Source of the DNA: Bacteroides oleiciplenus YIT 12058
Lineage (GTDB): Bacteria > Bacteroidota > Bacteroidia > Bacteroidales > Bacteroidaceae
Length of the DNA stretch: 64,000 bases
Reading direction: 5' to 3'
Assembly: GCF_000315485.1 (NCBI RefSeq)
Contig: NZ_JH992944.1
Coordinates: 211,781 to 275,780 of the forward strand
Below the pieces are notes generated by a model that worked only from the letters and a program-made list of their open reading frames with translations, was not told where the DNA came from and did not search any database. Position numbers and translations under genes: made by a program. Positions 9,036 through 17,805 of the stretch are shown here, one piece after another. Position 1 is the first letter of the stretch; each line of letters begins with the position of its first letter.

Positions 9036-11525
9036 TCAATCCTGATAATACACTCTTTTCACCCGCGTCGAAATGCTTGTCAACACTTCGTAAGGAATGG
9101 TTTCAAGTATATCAGAAAGCACCGTGATGGGTAAGTGGTCACCAAAAATCTCTACCGTATCCCCTTCCTTGCAATCTATATCCGTCACATCAATCATGCA
9201 GACATCCATGCAGATATTGCCTACATAAGGTGCACGTTGCCCATTCACCAAACAGTAGGCATGACCGTTGCCAAGATGGCGGTTCAATCCGTCGGCATAC
9301 CCGATAGGCAATGCAGCAATGCGCGAATCACGAGTCAAGTGTCCCTTGCGGCTATATCCCACTGTATCTTCTCCGGGAACCTCCCGTATTTGCAGGATAG
9401 TCGTTTTCAGCGTACTGACATTGTTTTTAATGCTGTTATCAATCGGACTGACACCATACAACCCGATACCCAGACGCACCATATCAAACTGTGCTCCCGG
9501 GAAACGCTCAATACCTGCCGAGTTGCAGATATGCCGGAGTATCTTATGAGGAAATGCTTCCTGCAACTGCATGGATGCCACCTCGAACGTGTCTATCTGT
9601 TCACGTGTAAACGCATCGAACTGCGATGCATCACTGCCCACAAAGTGGGAGAACACCGACCGTGCAATCACTGCATCCTGCCCCTTCAACCGCTCAATGA
9701 GCCGCGGCATATCTCCGGCAGCAAATCCCAGGCGATGCATCCCCGTATCCAATTTGATATGAATAGGGAAATTAGTGATACCTTCTTTCTCAGCCTCCTT
9801 AATTAGCGCATCCAGCAGATGGAAGCTATATACTTCCGGCTCCAGTTTATAGTCGAACATCGTCTTGAATGCCGTCATCTCCGGGTTCATGATGATAATA
9901 CTTGCCGTGATTCCCGTCTTGCGTAGTTCAGAGCCTTCGTCCGCCACAGCCACAGCCAGATAATCGACATGATGTTCCTGCAATGTCTTGGCAATCTCAT
10001 ACGAACCCGCACCATAGGCGGAAGCCTTCACCATGCACACCATTTTCGTCTCCGGTCTCAACTGGCTACGATAGTAGTTCAGGTTGGCTATCATGGCTCC
10101 AAGATTCACCTCGAGGATAGTCTCGTGCACCTTCTTTTCCAGTTCTTCCGTCAACGCATCGAAACCAAACTGGCGGGCGCCTTTTATCAATATAATCTCA
10201 TTTTCCAGTCGCAATTCTCCGCGTGAGATGGCATGCAACAATGCCTCTGTGTTAGGATAGAAAGCCTTTTCCATATCAAACCGTGCGGCGCACGAAGATA
10301 TTTCACCACCCACACCGATGATGCGTTCAATGCCACGGCTACTTGCCAGTTGCGAAACTTTCCGATAGAGTGTCGGCGCATTCTGCCCCGTCTCCAGCAT
10401 ATCCGAGAGAATGAGTGTACGTTTCAGTCCGTTGCTCTGCGAGCGGCGGTAAAGAAAGTCGAGCGCAATATCCAGCGAAGCAAGATCACTGTTATAACTA
10501 TCATTTATCAGCAGACAACCGTTTTTGCCTTCCTTCACTTCCAAACGCATAGCCACCGGTTCCAGGGTCGTCATACGCTCCGTAATCTTTCCGGCAGGAA
10601 GCATCAGATAGAGGCAAGCCGCCAGGCAGTTCAGCGAATTTTCAATAGAAGCATCGTCAATGAAAGGTAACATAAATGTGTTGTCCATATCCAGGTAACG
10701 ATAGGAAATAACGGTACAATCCTCCTTTTTCTCCACCTTACTTATAAATAACGGACGCTCCATATCCTTCCGGCTCCACGCTATTTCACGGGCGCTGAGC
10801 ATGGACTTCGCTACACAATTGCTGATGAACTCATCGTCTCCGTTATAGATAATCACATCACAGTTCTTGAACAGGGTCAGCTTCTCCATGCACTTTTCTT
10901 GCAGAGAAAAGAAATTCTCCTGATGAGCACCACCGATATTGGTCAGTATACCAATAGTAGGTTTGATAATATTCTGTAGGGCACGCATCTCTCCCATTTC
11001 CGAAATGCCCGCTTCAAAAATAGCGAGTTCAGACTGTTCGTTCATTTGCCAAACGGACAGAGGTACGCCAATCTGAGAATTGTAGCTACGCGGCGAACGA
11101 ACAATCACACGTTCGGGACTAAGCAATTGGTGTAGCCATTCCTTTACAATGGTCTTTCCGTTGCTGCCCGTAATACCAATTACCGGTATCTGGAACTGCT
11201 CACGATGTTGCTCAGCCAACTTCTGCAAAGCTTTCAACGGGTTAGAAACAACTAAGAAGTTGAGAGTTGAGAATTGCCCCAACTCTCCACTCTCCACTTT
11301 TTTATAGGTTTCCTTGCTGACCACAAAGTTGCGGACGCCACGTGAATATAAATCAGGTATATAGCGGGCGCCATCATTGCGCTTGGTGGTTAAAGCAAAG
11401 AACAACGTTTCTTCGGGGAAACTCAAGGAACGGCTGTCGGTAAGTAACCAGTCTATGGTTGCCGGCGTGTCCCCCACACGTCGTGCACCGATGCGTTCAG
11501 CTATTGTTTCAATCGTATATGACAT
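9036..11525 (-). CDS. Bifunctional MurF - alanine racemase fusion
   Basis: An 829-aa cytoplasmic fusion for peptidoglycan synthesis. The N-terminal MurF half adds D-Ala-D-Ala to the UDP-MurNAc-tripeptide: the ATP loop GITGSNGKT is at 117-125, with later NDSYNSD and the Mur ligase C-terminal domain. The C-terminal half, from about residue 465 (ILEVNLGAMIANLNYY), is alanine racemase: the PLP lysine is in MVKASAYGAG near 497, and VGYSRKGHLTRDSR and ALPIGYADGL are present. The fusion couples D-Ala supply with its use and is common in Bacteroidetes. Its start overlaps the GSCFA gene by 25 nt. A repeat-derived segment sits at residues 76-95. Confidence 0.95.
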   Translation of the reverse strand: MSYTIETIAERIGARRVGDTPATIDWLLTDSRSLSFPEETLFFALTTKRNDGARYIPDLYSRGVRNFVVSKETYKKVESGELGQFSTLNFLVVSNPLKALQKLAEQHREQFQIPVIGITGSNGKTIVKEWLHQLLSPERVIVRSPRSYNSQIGVPLSVWQMNEQSELAIFEAGISEMGEMRALQNIIKPTIGILTNIGGAHQENFFSLQEKCMEKLTLFKNCDVIIYNGDDEFISNCVAKSMLSAREIAWSRKDMERPLFISKVEKKEDCTVISYRYLDMDNTFMLPFIDDASIENSLNCLAACLYLMLPAGKITERMTTLEPVAMRLEVKEGKNGCLLINDSYNSDLASLDIALDFLYRRSQSNGLKRTLILSDMLETGQNAPTLYRKVSQLASSRGIERIIGVGGEISSCAARFDMEKAFYPNTEALLHAISRGELRLENEIILIKGARQFGFDALTEELEKKVHETILEVNLGAMIANLNYYRSQLRPETKMVCMVKASAYGAGSYEIAKTLQEHHVDYLAVAVADEGSELRKTGITASIIIMNPEMTAFKTMFDYKLEPEVYSFHLLDALIKEAEKEGITNFPIHIKLDTGMHRLGFAAGDMPRLIERLKGQDAVIARSVFSHFVGSDASQFDAFTREQIDTFEVASMQLQEAFPHKILRHICNSAGIERFPGAQFDMVRLGIGLYGVSPIDNSIKNNVSTLKTTILQIREVPGEDTVGYSRKGHLTRDSRIAALPIGYADGLNRHLGNGHAYCLVNGQRAPYVGNICMDVCMIDVTDIDCKEGDTVEIFGDHLPITVLSDILETIPYEVLTSISTRVKRVYYQD
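11258..11298. repeat. Inverted repeat embedded in frame in the MurF-Alr gene
   Basis: AGTTGAGAGTTGAGAATTG on the left pairs imperfectly (15/19) with CAACTCTCCACTCTCCACT on the right. In the protein it reads as VESGELGQFSTLNFLVV, just before the ATP loop. This resembles a palindromic element that inserted without breaking the frame. Confidence 0.55.
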
Positions 11526-12484
11526 ATTTCTTTCTCGTTTTGGAAATCTAAGTACGGGTATTTTTTGTTAAGTCGGTCTATTTTTAACACAATTTGTCCT
11601 AAAAAACGCTTATACTCGTCTGACTCCGGATGGAAAGGCTTATGAGATAGCGCTTTATTGATATTTTCACTTTCCTGCATAATCTCTAACGCATCCTCGG
11701 AGAGGCAGGTCTGCACAAACTTCTCCCATACGTAGCGTACCGCCTGGGGGGACGGGTGCACCATGTCGTCAGCGTAAAAACGATAGTCGCGCAACTCATC
11801 AAGAAGAAGTTCGTAAGCCGGAAAATAGAAGACATGTTCGGGAAAAGCAGCTTGTAGCTGGTCAATAGCAAGCAGAAGGATAGCTTTGCTCAGTTGGTTG
11901 GCATGCATGCCGTCGCGCACGTGTCGGATGGGGCTGACAGTGAAAATGACTTTCAACTTCGGGTTCCGGGCTATCAGACCGGAGAACAGGGAGGTATAGT
12001 CCGATACGATCTCCTGCACGCTGAGTTGGCGGCGAGTGAAAACAGACTCCGGCTGTTTATGACAGTTTGCCACAATGTGTCCTGTTTGTTCGTACACCCA
12101 CGACGTGCCGAAAGTCAGCAGCAGGCACTCCAATTGATGGATGCGTGCGTGTGCCGCCTGCAGACGGGTATTGATACGCTGCAATGCTTCTTCCGCCGAG
12201 GGCGAAGAGAAGTCTCCGTGATGCATCGGACTATGCCAACATTCACGGAAGAAGAACAAATCCTCTTCTGTATAAATCTTGCCTGCCGCCACCTCGCGCA
12301 AGGCTGCCGAAACGGACAGCGGATTATAAAGAACACCGAAAGGATTGATATCCGGACGAAACTTGGCATCCGCCAGCAGCGCGCCCATGTTGGTGGCAAA
12401 GCAAGAGCCCATCAACAAGAGTTCGTCCGACTGGGTCAACAGAGGTAAACCGGAAGGTAATTCAACAGGAGTCAGAAAATTCAT
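11501..12484 (-). CDS. GSCFA-domain protein
   Basis: A 327-aa protein carrying the name-giving motif GSCFATNMG at about residue 27, followed by INPFGVLYNPLS, LTFGTSWVYE, FTVSPIRHVRDG and the C-terminal ADDMVHPS. The layout (Gly-Ser near the N-terminus, Asp/His pair near the C-terminus) resembles SGNH/GDSL hydrolases, so an esterase role is plausible, but no substrate is established. No signal peptide is evident. Its 3' end overlaps the start of MurF-Alr by 25 nt, which suggests translational coupling and possibly a cell-wall connection. Confidence 0.9.
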   Translation of the reverse strand: MNFLTPVELPSGLPLLTQSDELLLMGSCFATNMGALLADAKFRPDINPFGVLYNPLSVSAALREVAAGKIYTEEDLFFFRECWHSPMHHGDFSSPSAEEALQRINTRLQAAHARIHQLECLLLTFGTSWVYEQTGHIVANCHKQPESVFTRRQLSVQEIVSDYTSLFSGLIARNPKLKVIFTVSPIRHVRDGMHANQLSKAILLLAIDQLQAAFPEHVFYFPAYELLLDELRDYRFYADDMVHPSPQAVRYVWEKFVQTCLSEDALEIMQESENINKALSHKPFHPESDEYKRFLGQIVLKIDRLNKKYPYLDFQNEKEICHIRLKQ

Positions 12485-12511
12485 AAATAAATCGTAAGAG
12501 TTGGATGTAGC

Positions 12512-13234
12512 CTACATCATCATATTTTTCCGGATAGAGAACTTCACGATAGCCATCGCCTGGATGGAAGTGAACGGAATATCCATCGGCTCATGGTGCG
12601 GGTTGTAGCTCACCAGTTTGATGCAACCTTCCACATCGGAACGGTTTATGTATTTCGCCGCCAAGTATTCATCGCCATCAATATTGAATGAGACCAGATA
12701 CATCTCACCATAAATGACGCTGTTGAAGTTGCTGATTTCCTTGAAACCTACAATGTCCCCCGACTTCAAGATGGGATACATACTGTCTCCACTGATATAG
12801 AGCGCACCATCGCACATAGGGATGCTGGGAATTTGTATCTTTCCTACTATATACTGATGCTTATTGGCAAGCAATGTGCGCAGGTTGGCAGCGGCAGTGA
12901 TATCATACAACGCCACGCTGCGGTCTTTCATCGCATCGGGCGTTTTGGGATTGTGTATCATCTCAACCTCGCCGTATACCAATTCACCATTGTAGTTTCT
13001 TGATTGAGGCATGGGCCTCCCTTTTCCCAGCAGCAACCAGTTATAGTCCACGTCTTTCAGTTTACTCAGCAGCAACGGGAAGTCAATGCTATTGCGCGCA
13101 ACCCAGTTGCTGAGTGTGGAACGCGACACACCCAGATAGCCGGCCAGGTCGGCATCAGTCTTAAAGTTCAATACGCGTTTGGCGCGTTTCACAATGTCTG
13201 CTACGTTAAATAAGAGGTCTTTTTCTTTTTCCAT
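12512..13234 (-). CDS. LexA/CI-like transcriptional regulator with S24 peptidase domain
   Basis: A 240-aa protein. Residues about 10-70 form an HTH of the phage repressor type (LAGYLGVSRSTLSNWVAR). Residues about 120-235 form an S24 self-cleavage or dimerisation domain with the catalytic Ser at S151 (SGDSMYPIL) and the Lys at K194 (YLAAKYI). Such proteins repress target genes and may be inactivated by self-cleavage. No phage genes surround it, so a chromosomal regulator is more likely than a prophage remnant. It lies 27 nt upstream of the GSCFA gene on the same strand. A divergent promoter at 13,258-13,289 may be one of its targets. Confidence 0.9.
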   Translation of the reverse strand: MEKEKDLLFNVADIVKRAKRVLNFKTDADLAGYLGVSRSTLSNWVARNSIDFPLLLSKLKDVDYNWLLLGKGRPMPQSRNYNGELVYGEVEMIHNPKTPDAMKDRSVALYDITAAANLRTLLANKHQYIVGKIQIPSIPMCDGALYISGDSMYPILKSGDIVGFKEISNFNSVIYGEMYLVSFNIDGDEYLAAKYINRSDVEGCIKLVSYNPHHEPMDIPFTSIQAMAIVKFSIRKNMMM

Positions 13235-13257
13235 TTTAAATCAAGTTCTAATGCCTG

Positions 13258-13289
13258 TTGTTTTCTGTACGAAAACCAAATTATATTTG
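13258..13289 (+). promoter_or_regulatory. Plus-strand promoter divergent from the S24 regulator
   Basis: TTG at 13,258-13,260, a 21-nt spacer and an exact -7 box TATATTTG at 13,282-13,289. It points into the gap that holds a 30-codon open frame and no larger gene. Confidence 0.6.
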
Positions 13290-13335
13290 CAGCAACAAAA
13301 CTAATCAATTTGTTCCTAACCAAGCAAACAAAAGT

Positions 13336-13428
13336 ATGAAAGTTCTGAAAAAGAAAAAGTGTTTCATCAGATACCTGGAAGAAACAAGTAGGTACAAAAA
13401 ATCACCTGCCATGGTTTTCAGACCATAA
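13336..13428 (+). CDS. Possible 30-aa basic peptide downstream of the divergent promoter
   Basis: ATG at 13,336 opens 30 codons, starting MKVLKKKKCF and ending VFRP, rich in Lys and Arg. It starts 47 nt after an exact -7 box. There is no strong ribosome-binding site, and the 3' third lies inside a hairpin that serves as a terminator on the other strand. I do not recognise it. It may be chance. Confidence 0.25.
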   Translation: MKVLKKKKCFIRYLEETSRYKKSPAMVFRP

Positions 13429-13454
13429 ATAATGGTCTTAGAACCATGACAGGT
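13396..13454 (-). terminator. Terminator of the LruC-domain gene
   Basis: A 51-nt hairpin (13,404-13,454): 23-nt arms with one G-T pair and two mismatches, loop of 5 nt, followed on the minus strand by GATTTTTTG. It lies 160 nt after the stop codon of the LruC gene. The gap between stop and hairpin shows nothing else. Confidence 0.7.
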
Positions 13455-13617
13455 AACTAACAAACTCTTAGAAAAAAGAGAAAACAGTCTAGTCAATTCT
13501 TGCTATTAACAATTAATGTTGCGTGGGAGATATATAAACCCACTTTGGAAATTCTTTATAAACGTTTATAATATCGCAACCTTCTACCCCCAACCCATTT
13601 CTACAGGGTGGTTAATA

Positions 13618-14976
13618 CTACCAAGGCTTGATATAAAGATTAGCATTTGGGGTTAAATATTGATTTCTGTACCATACAATATTATCGACATTATTCACTA
13701 AATCGTCACTACCTCTTTCAATCCACTCGCTAAATTTCGGATAAACCCCTGTTATATCCTGACGTTCAACAGGCCAAGCTATTTCTTCAGGAACTTTCAG
13801 CCCCCACACAAACCGCTTATCACTGCAATAGTAGATACCTGCAGAAGTTGTTGCACCAGCATCTTTATCATAAGTCGTATACAATTCTGTAGGCATCCAA
13901 TCTATCAAATGTATCTCACGGTTGGAACCGTCTGTTTTCTGCAAGAAATAATCGAAAGCGGATTGGGCGCCAAAACCGTCAAAGAAAGGTCTTCTCCTCG
14001 GGTTCTCTGTCTTATGTCTCTTTTCATCAATCTTCAAAGTAAAAGTTATGGTCGGAACTTCCCCAGTATACAAGTGCGTCTTTTCTGTATTATAGAAGCT
14101 ACCTCCATTTATTCCTCTTAATCCATCGAATCCGTTAAGCGCGAGAATCACATATTTAGTACCCTCAATTAACTCCACACTTCCACCGCCAAAATTACTC
14201 TTAACTCCAGTAACTTCTATTATATCCTTTCTAAGGATTTCCATTGATGTTTCACTTAGTGTCCCGGGGGCAGCATCTGTAGCAAGCCTATGTCCTATCT
14301 GCATACAGAATCTATAAGGCAAACTTCCTCCCATAGCACGAATCTTCAAGGTCACAGTTAAATTGGTATAATCAAGACTTTCATAATTAGAAGTAGGCAC
14401 CCCTTGAGCCTTTATATTATAATTTACTACAAAGTCATTAAAATCATAGTCTGCCGTCTCAGGCCAACGGTCTTCAAACATAAGAGTCCCAAAACCATTC
14501 TTAGACGGTTGATAGTACACATAATTAGGATAATTAGCTTCTGAAGCATCAATTTTGTCAGGGAATATTGCACTGGCAGCCCACGTCGCCGCATCAGCTC
14601 TTGTTACAGTCTTTTGAATAGGCACCTCCATAACTTCCTTTCCTCCGGAGGCCAAAGCATATTCAAACCAAATACTGGAGTTTGCCTTAGGAACTTCCAG
14701 CGTTATGGAGCTTTTACCTTCCGCCACAGGCAGTTCGGCTATTTGCTGAGTACAGGATTTATCAGTGTAAACAGCCACTGAAGCTGCATGAGGAGAAGTC
14801 ATAGCAACAGTCACATCTTGTGAGGTTTTCCAGTCAAATCCTTCCGGCACAACCAAGTCTTCGGTCTTCTTCGGTGCCTTATCGGGATCATACACATCAT
14901 TTTTTACGCAAGAGGCGAGCATCATAATGCTACTGCCTACAAGCAACATGTTTAATAAATAATTCTTAGCGTTCAT
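13618..14976 (-). CDS. LruC-domain lipoprotein
   Basis: A 452-aa exported protein. The N-terminus carries a lipoprotein signal with MMLASC (Cys 23). The central FEDRWPETADYDFNDFVVNY segment (residues about 166-185) is the hallmark of the LruC domain, a surface-protein module found in Bacteroidetes and other Gram-negatives. Upstream, residues about 45-125 look like a beta-sandwich. The function is unknown; surface display is inferred from the lipobox. It has its own promoter with a leader of about 130 nt and its own terminator, so it is a single-gene unit. Confidence 0.82.
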   Translation of the reverse strand: MNAKNYLLNMLLVGSSIMMLASCVKNDVYDPDKAPKKTEDLVVPEGFDWKTSQDVTVAMTSPHAASVAVYTDKSCTQQIAELPVAEGKSSITLEVPKANSSIWFEYALASGGKEVMEVPIQKTVTRADAATWAASAIFPDKIDASEANYPNYVYYQPSKNGFGTLMFEDRWPETADYDFNDFVVNYNIKAQGVPTSNYESLDYTNLTVTLKIRAMGGSLPYRFCMQIGHRLATDAAPGTLSETSMEILRKDIIEVTGVKSNFGGGSVELIEGTKYVILALNGFDGLRGINGGSFYNTEKTHLYTGEVPTITFTLKIDEKRHKTENPRRRPFFDGFGAQSAFDYFLQKTDGSNREIHLIDWMPTELYTTYDKDAGATTSAGIYYCSDKRFVWGLKVPEEIAWPVERQDITGVYPKFSEWIERGSDDLVNNVDNIVWYRNQYLTPNANLYIKPW

Positions 14977-15112
14977 GTGTCAGCTTATGTTAATTGATTA
15001 ATTAATGCCGTTGTATTAAAGGCATAACGATATTCTAATATTTCATTTGTCGTTAAAGGCATTCATCGTGTCATTTAATGGCGTAGCATATCAATATCGT
15101 CAGTATTCATTG

Positions 15113-15143
15113 CAAATATAAAGGCTTATTTCCAACACGGCAA
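15113..15143 (-). promoter_or_regulatory. Promoter of the LruC-domain gene
   Basis: On the minus strand TTG (15,143-15,141), a 20-nt spacer and TATATTTG (15,120-15,113): a full Bacteroides promoter. It leaves a leader of about 130 nt before the start at 14,976. Confidence 0.75.
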
Positions 15144-15284
15144 TCATTAGAATAGGGTAATTGAAATTATATTCAGAAAGTTGCAAATTTAGAATACTAT
15201 TGATAAAGAATAGAACATCTGCCTTCATGATCTTCACTCTGCTTAAGCCACATTTGTTTCTATTTGTGCGGAAAGGAACAAAAG

Positions 15285-15390
15285 TGATTAGTGATTAGCG
15301 TTTAGTGATTAGTGATTAGTAATGAGGCAAATGATAAACAGCACTATCTCAATTCTCCTCCTCCAACTGGAGGAGGGGAGTTAAGATAGT
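15285..15390. repeat. Direct GTGATTAG repeats and an adjacent hairpin
   Basis: 15,285-15,320 reads GTGATTAG several times in the same direction. 15,343-15,390 is a separate imperfect inverted repeat: ACTATCT and CTCCTCCTCC on the left match GGAGGAGG and AGATAGT on the right around AACT. No gene is seen in this stretch. Confidence 0.6.
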
Positions 15391-15465
15391 CCGCCTAATT
15401 AATTGAGATACTCAGTAAATCATCATTTCATTCAAAACCGCTACAGAAAGAAACTAATCCCGACA

Positions 15466-15669
15466 TTGCAAGAAACTAATTCCTCGTGTGCTAACAACTA
15501 ATATTTTCCTTGCATCTTATTATTCATACGACAATTACATAAGTTTCCTACAATAACTGTTGTAAGAAACTTCTATAGATATTGTAGGAAATTATCATAT
15601 CTGTTGTATGAATAATAAGATGCAAGGAAAATATTAGTTGTTAGCACACGAGAGATTAGTTTCTTGCAA
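15466..15669. repeat. 204-nt near-perfect palindrome with 68-nt arms
   Basis: Left arm 15,466-15,533 and right arm 15,602-15,669 are reverse complements at 65 of 68 positions. The 68-nt centre holds further pairs: TTTCCTACAAT at 15,544 with ATTGTAGGAAA, and GTTTC...GAAAC around TTGTA. No transposase or open frame lies inside. It sits upstream of dxs. It could be a miniature mobile element, or a structured RNA. Confidence 0.85.
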
Positions 15670-15832
15670 GCACAGGAATAGTTTTCAGTACCACGCAACT
15701 TGATTGCCAGCGAGCCACCTTTTCTTCACACAAACCGCACCCCACGAAGCACCGGAGAAGTTAAAGAACAGAGGATTGAGTTTTTTTTCCCGAAAAAGGA
15801 AATACCTTCCGTTTTCTTTTACTAATTTTGCA

Positions 15833-15840
15833 ATTTGTAA
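15833..15840 (+). promoter_or_regulatory. -7 box of dxs
   Basis: TAATTTTG matches TAnnTTTG exactly and ends 13 nt before the ATG at 15,854. This rules out the upstream in-frame ATG at 15,704 as the main start. Confidence 0.6.
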
Positions 15841-15853
15841 TCCTCAGAACGAG

Positions 15854-17752
15854 ATGAAGACAGAGCCAACAACATATAACTTGCTAAATTCTATTTTTGA
15901 CCCCGAAGACCTGCGAAAACTTAGTGTCGAGCAACTTCCGGAAGTCTGCAAAGAATTGCGGCAGGACATTATAAAAGAAGTTTCGTGCAACCCGGGACAC
16001 TTTGCAGCCAGTTTGGGAACGGTAGAACTAACCGTTGCCCTGCATTATGTGTTCAATACCCCCTACGACCGCATTGTGTGGGACGTAGGCCATCAGGCTT
16101 ACGGCCATAAAATACTGACCGGACGCCGGGAAACATTCTCTACAAACCGGAAACTCAAAGGCATCCGTCCCTTCCCCTCCCCCGATGAAAGTGACTATGA
16201 CACTTTCACCTGCGGACATGCGTCGAATTCCATTTCGGCCGCGCTGGGCATGGCAGTGGCTGCCGCCGAAAAGGGTGAAGAAGACCGCCACGTGGTTGCC
16301 GTAATTGGCGACGGCTCAATGAGCGGCGGTCTGGCTTTCGAAGGACTGAACAACGCCTCCACAACTTCAAACAATCTCCTCATTATCCTCAACGATAATG
16401 ACATGGCGATAGACCGTAGCGTAGGCGGCATGAAACAGTATTTGTTCAATCTGACGACTTCCAACCGCTACAACCAGTTGCGTTTCAGAATATCCAAGAT
16501 GCTCTTCAAAATAGGTATCCTCAACGAGGACCGCCGCAAGGCACTCATCCGCTTCGGAAACAGCCTGAAGTCGATGGCCGCCCAGCAACAGAACATCTTC
16601 GAAGGAATGAACATCCGATACTTCGGTCCCATCGACGGACACGACGTTAAGAATATCGCACGGATTCTGCGGGATATAAAGGACATGAAGGGCCCGAAAA
16701 TCCTGCACCTGCACACCATCAAAGGAAAAGGCTTCAAGCCTGCCGAAATAGCACCGGGCATCTGGCATGCACCGGGCAAGTTCGACCCCGAAACAGGCGA
16801 ACGCTTCACGGCGGATACACACAACCTGCCCCCACTCTATCAAGACGTGTTCGGTGAAACCCTTGTGGAACTCGCCAAACAAAACCCACGCATTGTCGGT
16901 GTTACTCCCGCCATGCCTACAGGCTGCTCCATGAACATGCTGATGCAGGCAATGCCCGACCGCGCCTTCGATGTAGGTATTGCCGAAGGCCATGCAGCCA
17001 CCTTCTCGGGAGGTATGGCGAAGGAGGGAATGCAGCCATTCTGCAACATCTATTCCTCGTTCATGCAGCGCGCTTACGACAACGTGATTCACGATATTGC
17101 CATCCTCAAACTTCCCGTCGTACTCTGCCTTGACCGCGCCGGACTGGTGGGTGAAGACGGACCGACGCACCACGGTGTGTTCGACCTGGCATACTTCCGC
17201 CCCGTACCCAATCTGACCATATCCTCACCCATGAACGAACACGAGTTGCGCCGACTGATGTACACGGCACAATTGCCGGACAAGGGCCCATTCGTTATCC
17301 GCTATCCACGTGGACGGGGTGTACTGACGGACTGGCAATGCCCGTTGGAAGAAATACCCGTAGGCAAAGGGCGCAAGTTGAAAGACGGCAAAGATCTTGC
17401 CATTATCACCCTCGGTCCAATAGGTAATGTCGCCACAAAGACCATAGAACAGGCAGAAAAAGAAAAGAACATCTCAATAGCACATTATGACCTGCGCTTC
17501 CTCAAGCCGCTGGATGAGGAGATGCTGCACGAAATAGGACGCTCATTCTCCCGCATCATCACCATTGAAGACGGCATACAGAAAGGCGGTATGGGTACTG
17601 CCATACTGGAATTTATGTCGGACAATGGGTATACACCACATGTAGAACGCATAGGTGTACCGGATAAGTTTATTGAACACGGAACGGTACAGCAGTTGCA
17701 CCACTTGTGTGGAATGGATGAAGAAGGAATAATGGCTGCGATAAATAAGTAA
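15854..17752 (+). CDS. dxs: 1-deoxy-D-xylulose-5-phosphate synthase
   Basis: The first enzyme of the MEP isoprenoid pathway: it condenses pyruvate with glyceraldehyde 3-phosphate using thiamine diphosphate. With the start at 15,854 the protein is 632 aa, the usual DXS length. Visible motifs: WDVGHQAYGHKILTGR (conserved His), the ThDP/Mg motif GDGSMSGGLAFEGLNNA, NDNDMAIDRSVGG, the transketolase pyrimidine-domain segment DVGIAEGHAATFSGGMA with the catalytic Glu, and DRAGLVGEDGPTHHG. The open frame extends 50 codons further upstream, but that part is not DXS-like and contains the -7 box. trkA follows after 53 nt. Confidence 0.96.
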   Translation: MKTEPTTYNLLNSIFDPEDLRKLSVEQLPEVCKELRQDIIKEVSCNPGHFAASLGTVELTVALHYVFNTPYDRIVWDVGHQAYGHKILTGRRETFSTNRKLKGIRPFPSPDESDYDTFTCGHASNSISAALGMAVAAAEKGEEDRHVVAVIGDGSMSGGLAFEGLNNASTTSNNLLIILNDNDMAIDRSVGGMKQYLFNLTTSNRYNQLRFRISKMLFKIGILNEDRRKALIRFGNSLKSMAAQQQNIFEGMNIRYFGPIDGHDVKNIARILRDIKDMKGPKILHLHTIKGKGFKPAEIAPGIWHAPGKFDPETGERFTADTHNLPPLYQDVFGETLVELAKQNPRIVGVTPAMPTGCSMNMLMQAMPDRAFDVGIAEGHAATFSGGMAKEGMQPFCNIYSSFMQRAYDNVIHDIAILKLPVVLCLDRAGLVGEDGPTHHGVFDLAYFRPVPNLTISSPMNEHELRRLMYTAQLPDKGPFVIRYPRGRGVLTDWQCPLEEIPVGKGRKLKDGKDLAIITLGPIGNVATKTIEQAEKEKNISIAHYDLRFLKPLDEEMLHEIGRSFSRIITIEDGIQKGGMGTAILEFMSDNGYTPHVERIGVPDKFIEHGTVQQLHHLCGMDEEGIMAAINK

Positions 17753-17805
17753 AAATATAAAATGGCTACAGTTTGTTGCCAGTTGAATAGAGTAAAAGAA
17801 GAGCA

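Noticed and set aside
12512..13234. Prophage repressor marking an integrated phage
   Set aside because: No phage structural or integration genes nearby; the neighbours are housekeeping genes.
15704..15853. 50-codon N-terminal extension of dxs
   Set aside because: It contains the -7 box at 15,833-15,840 and no DXS-like sequence; the ATG at 15,854 gives the normal family length.
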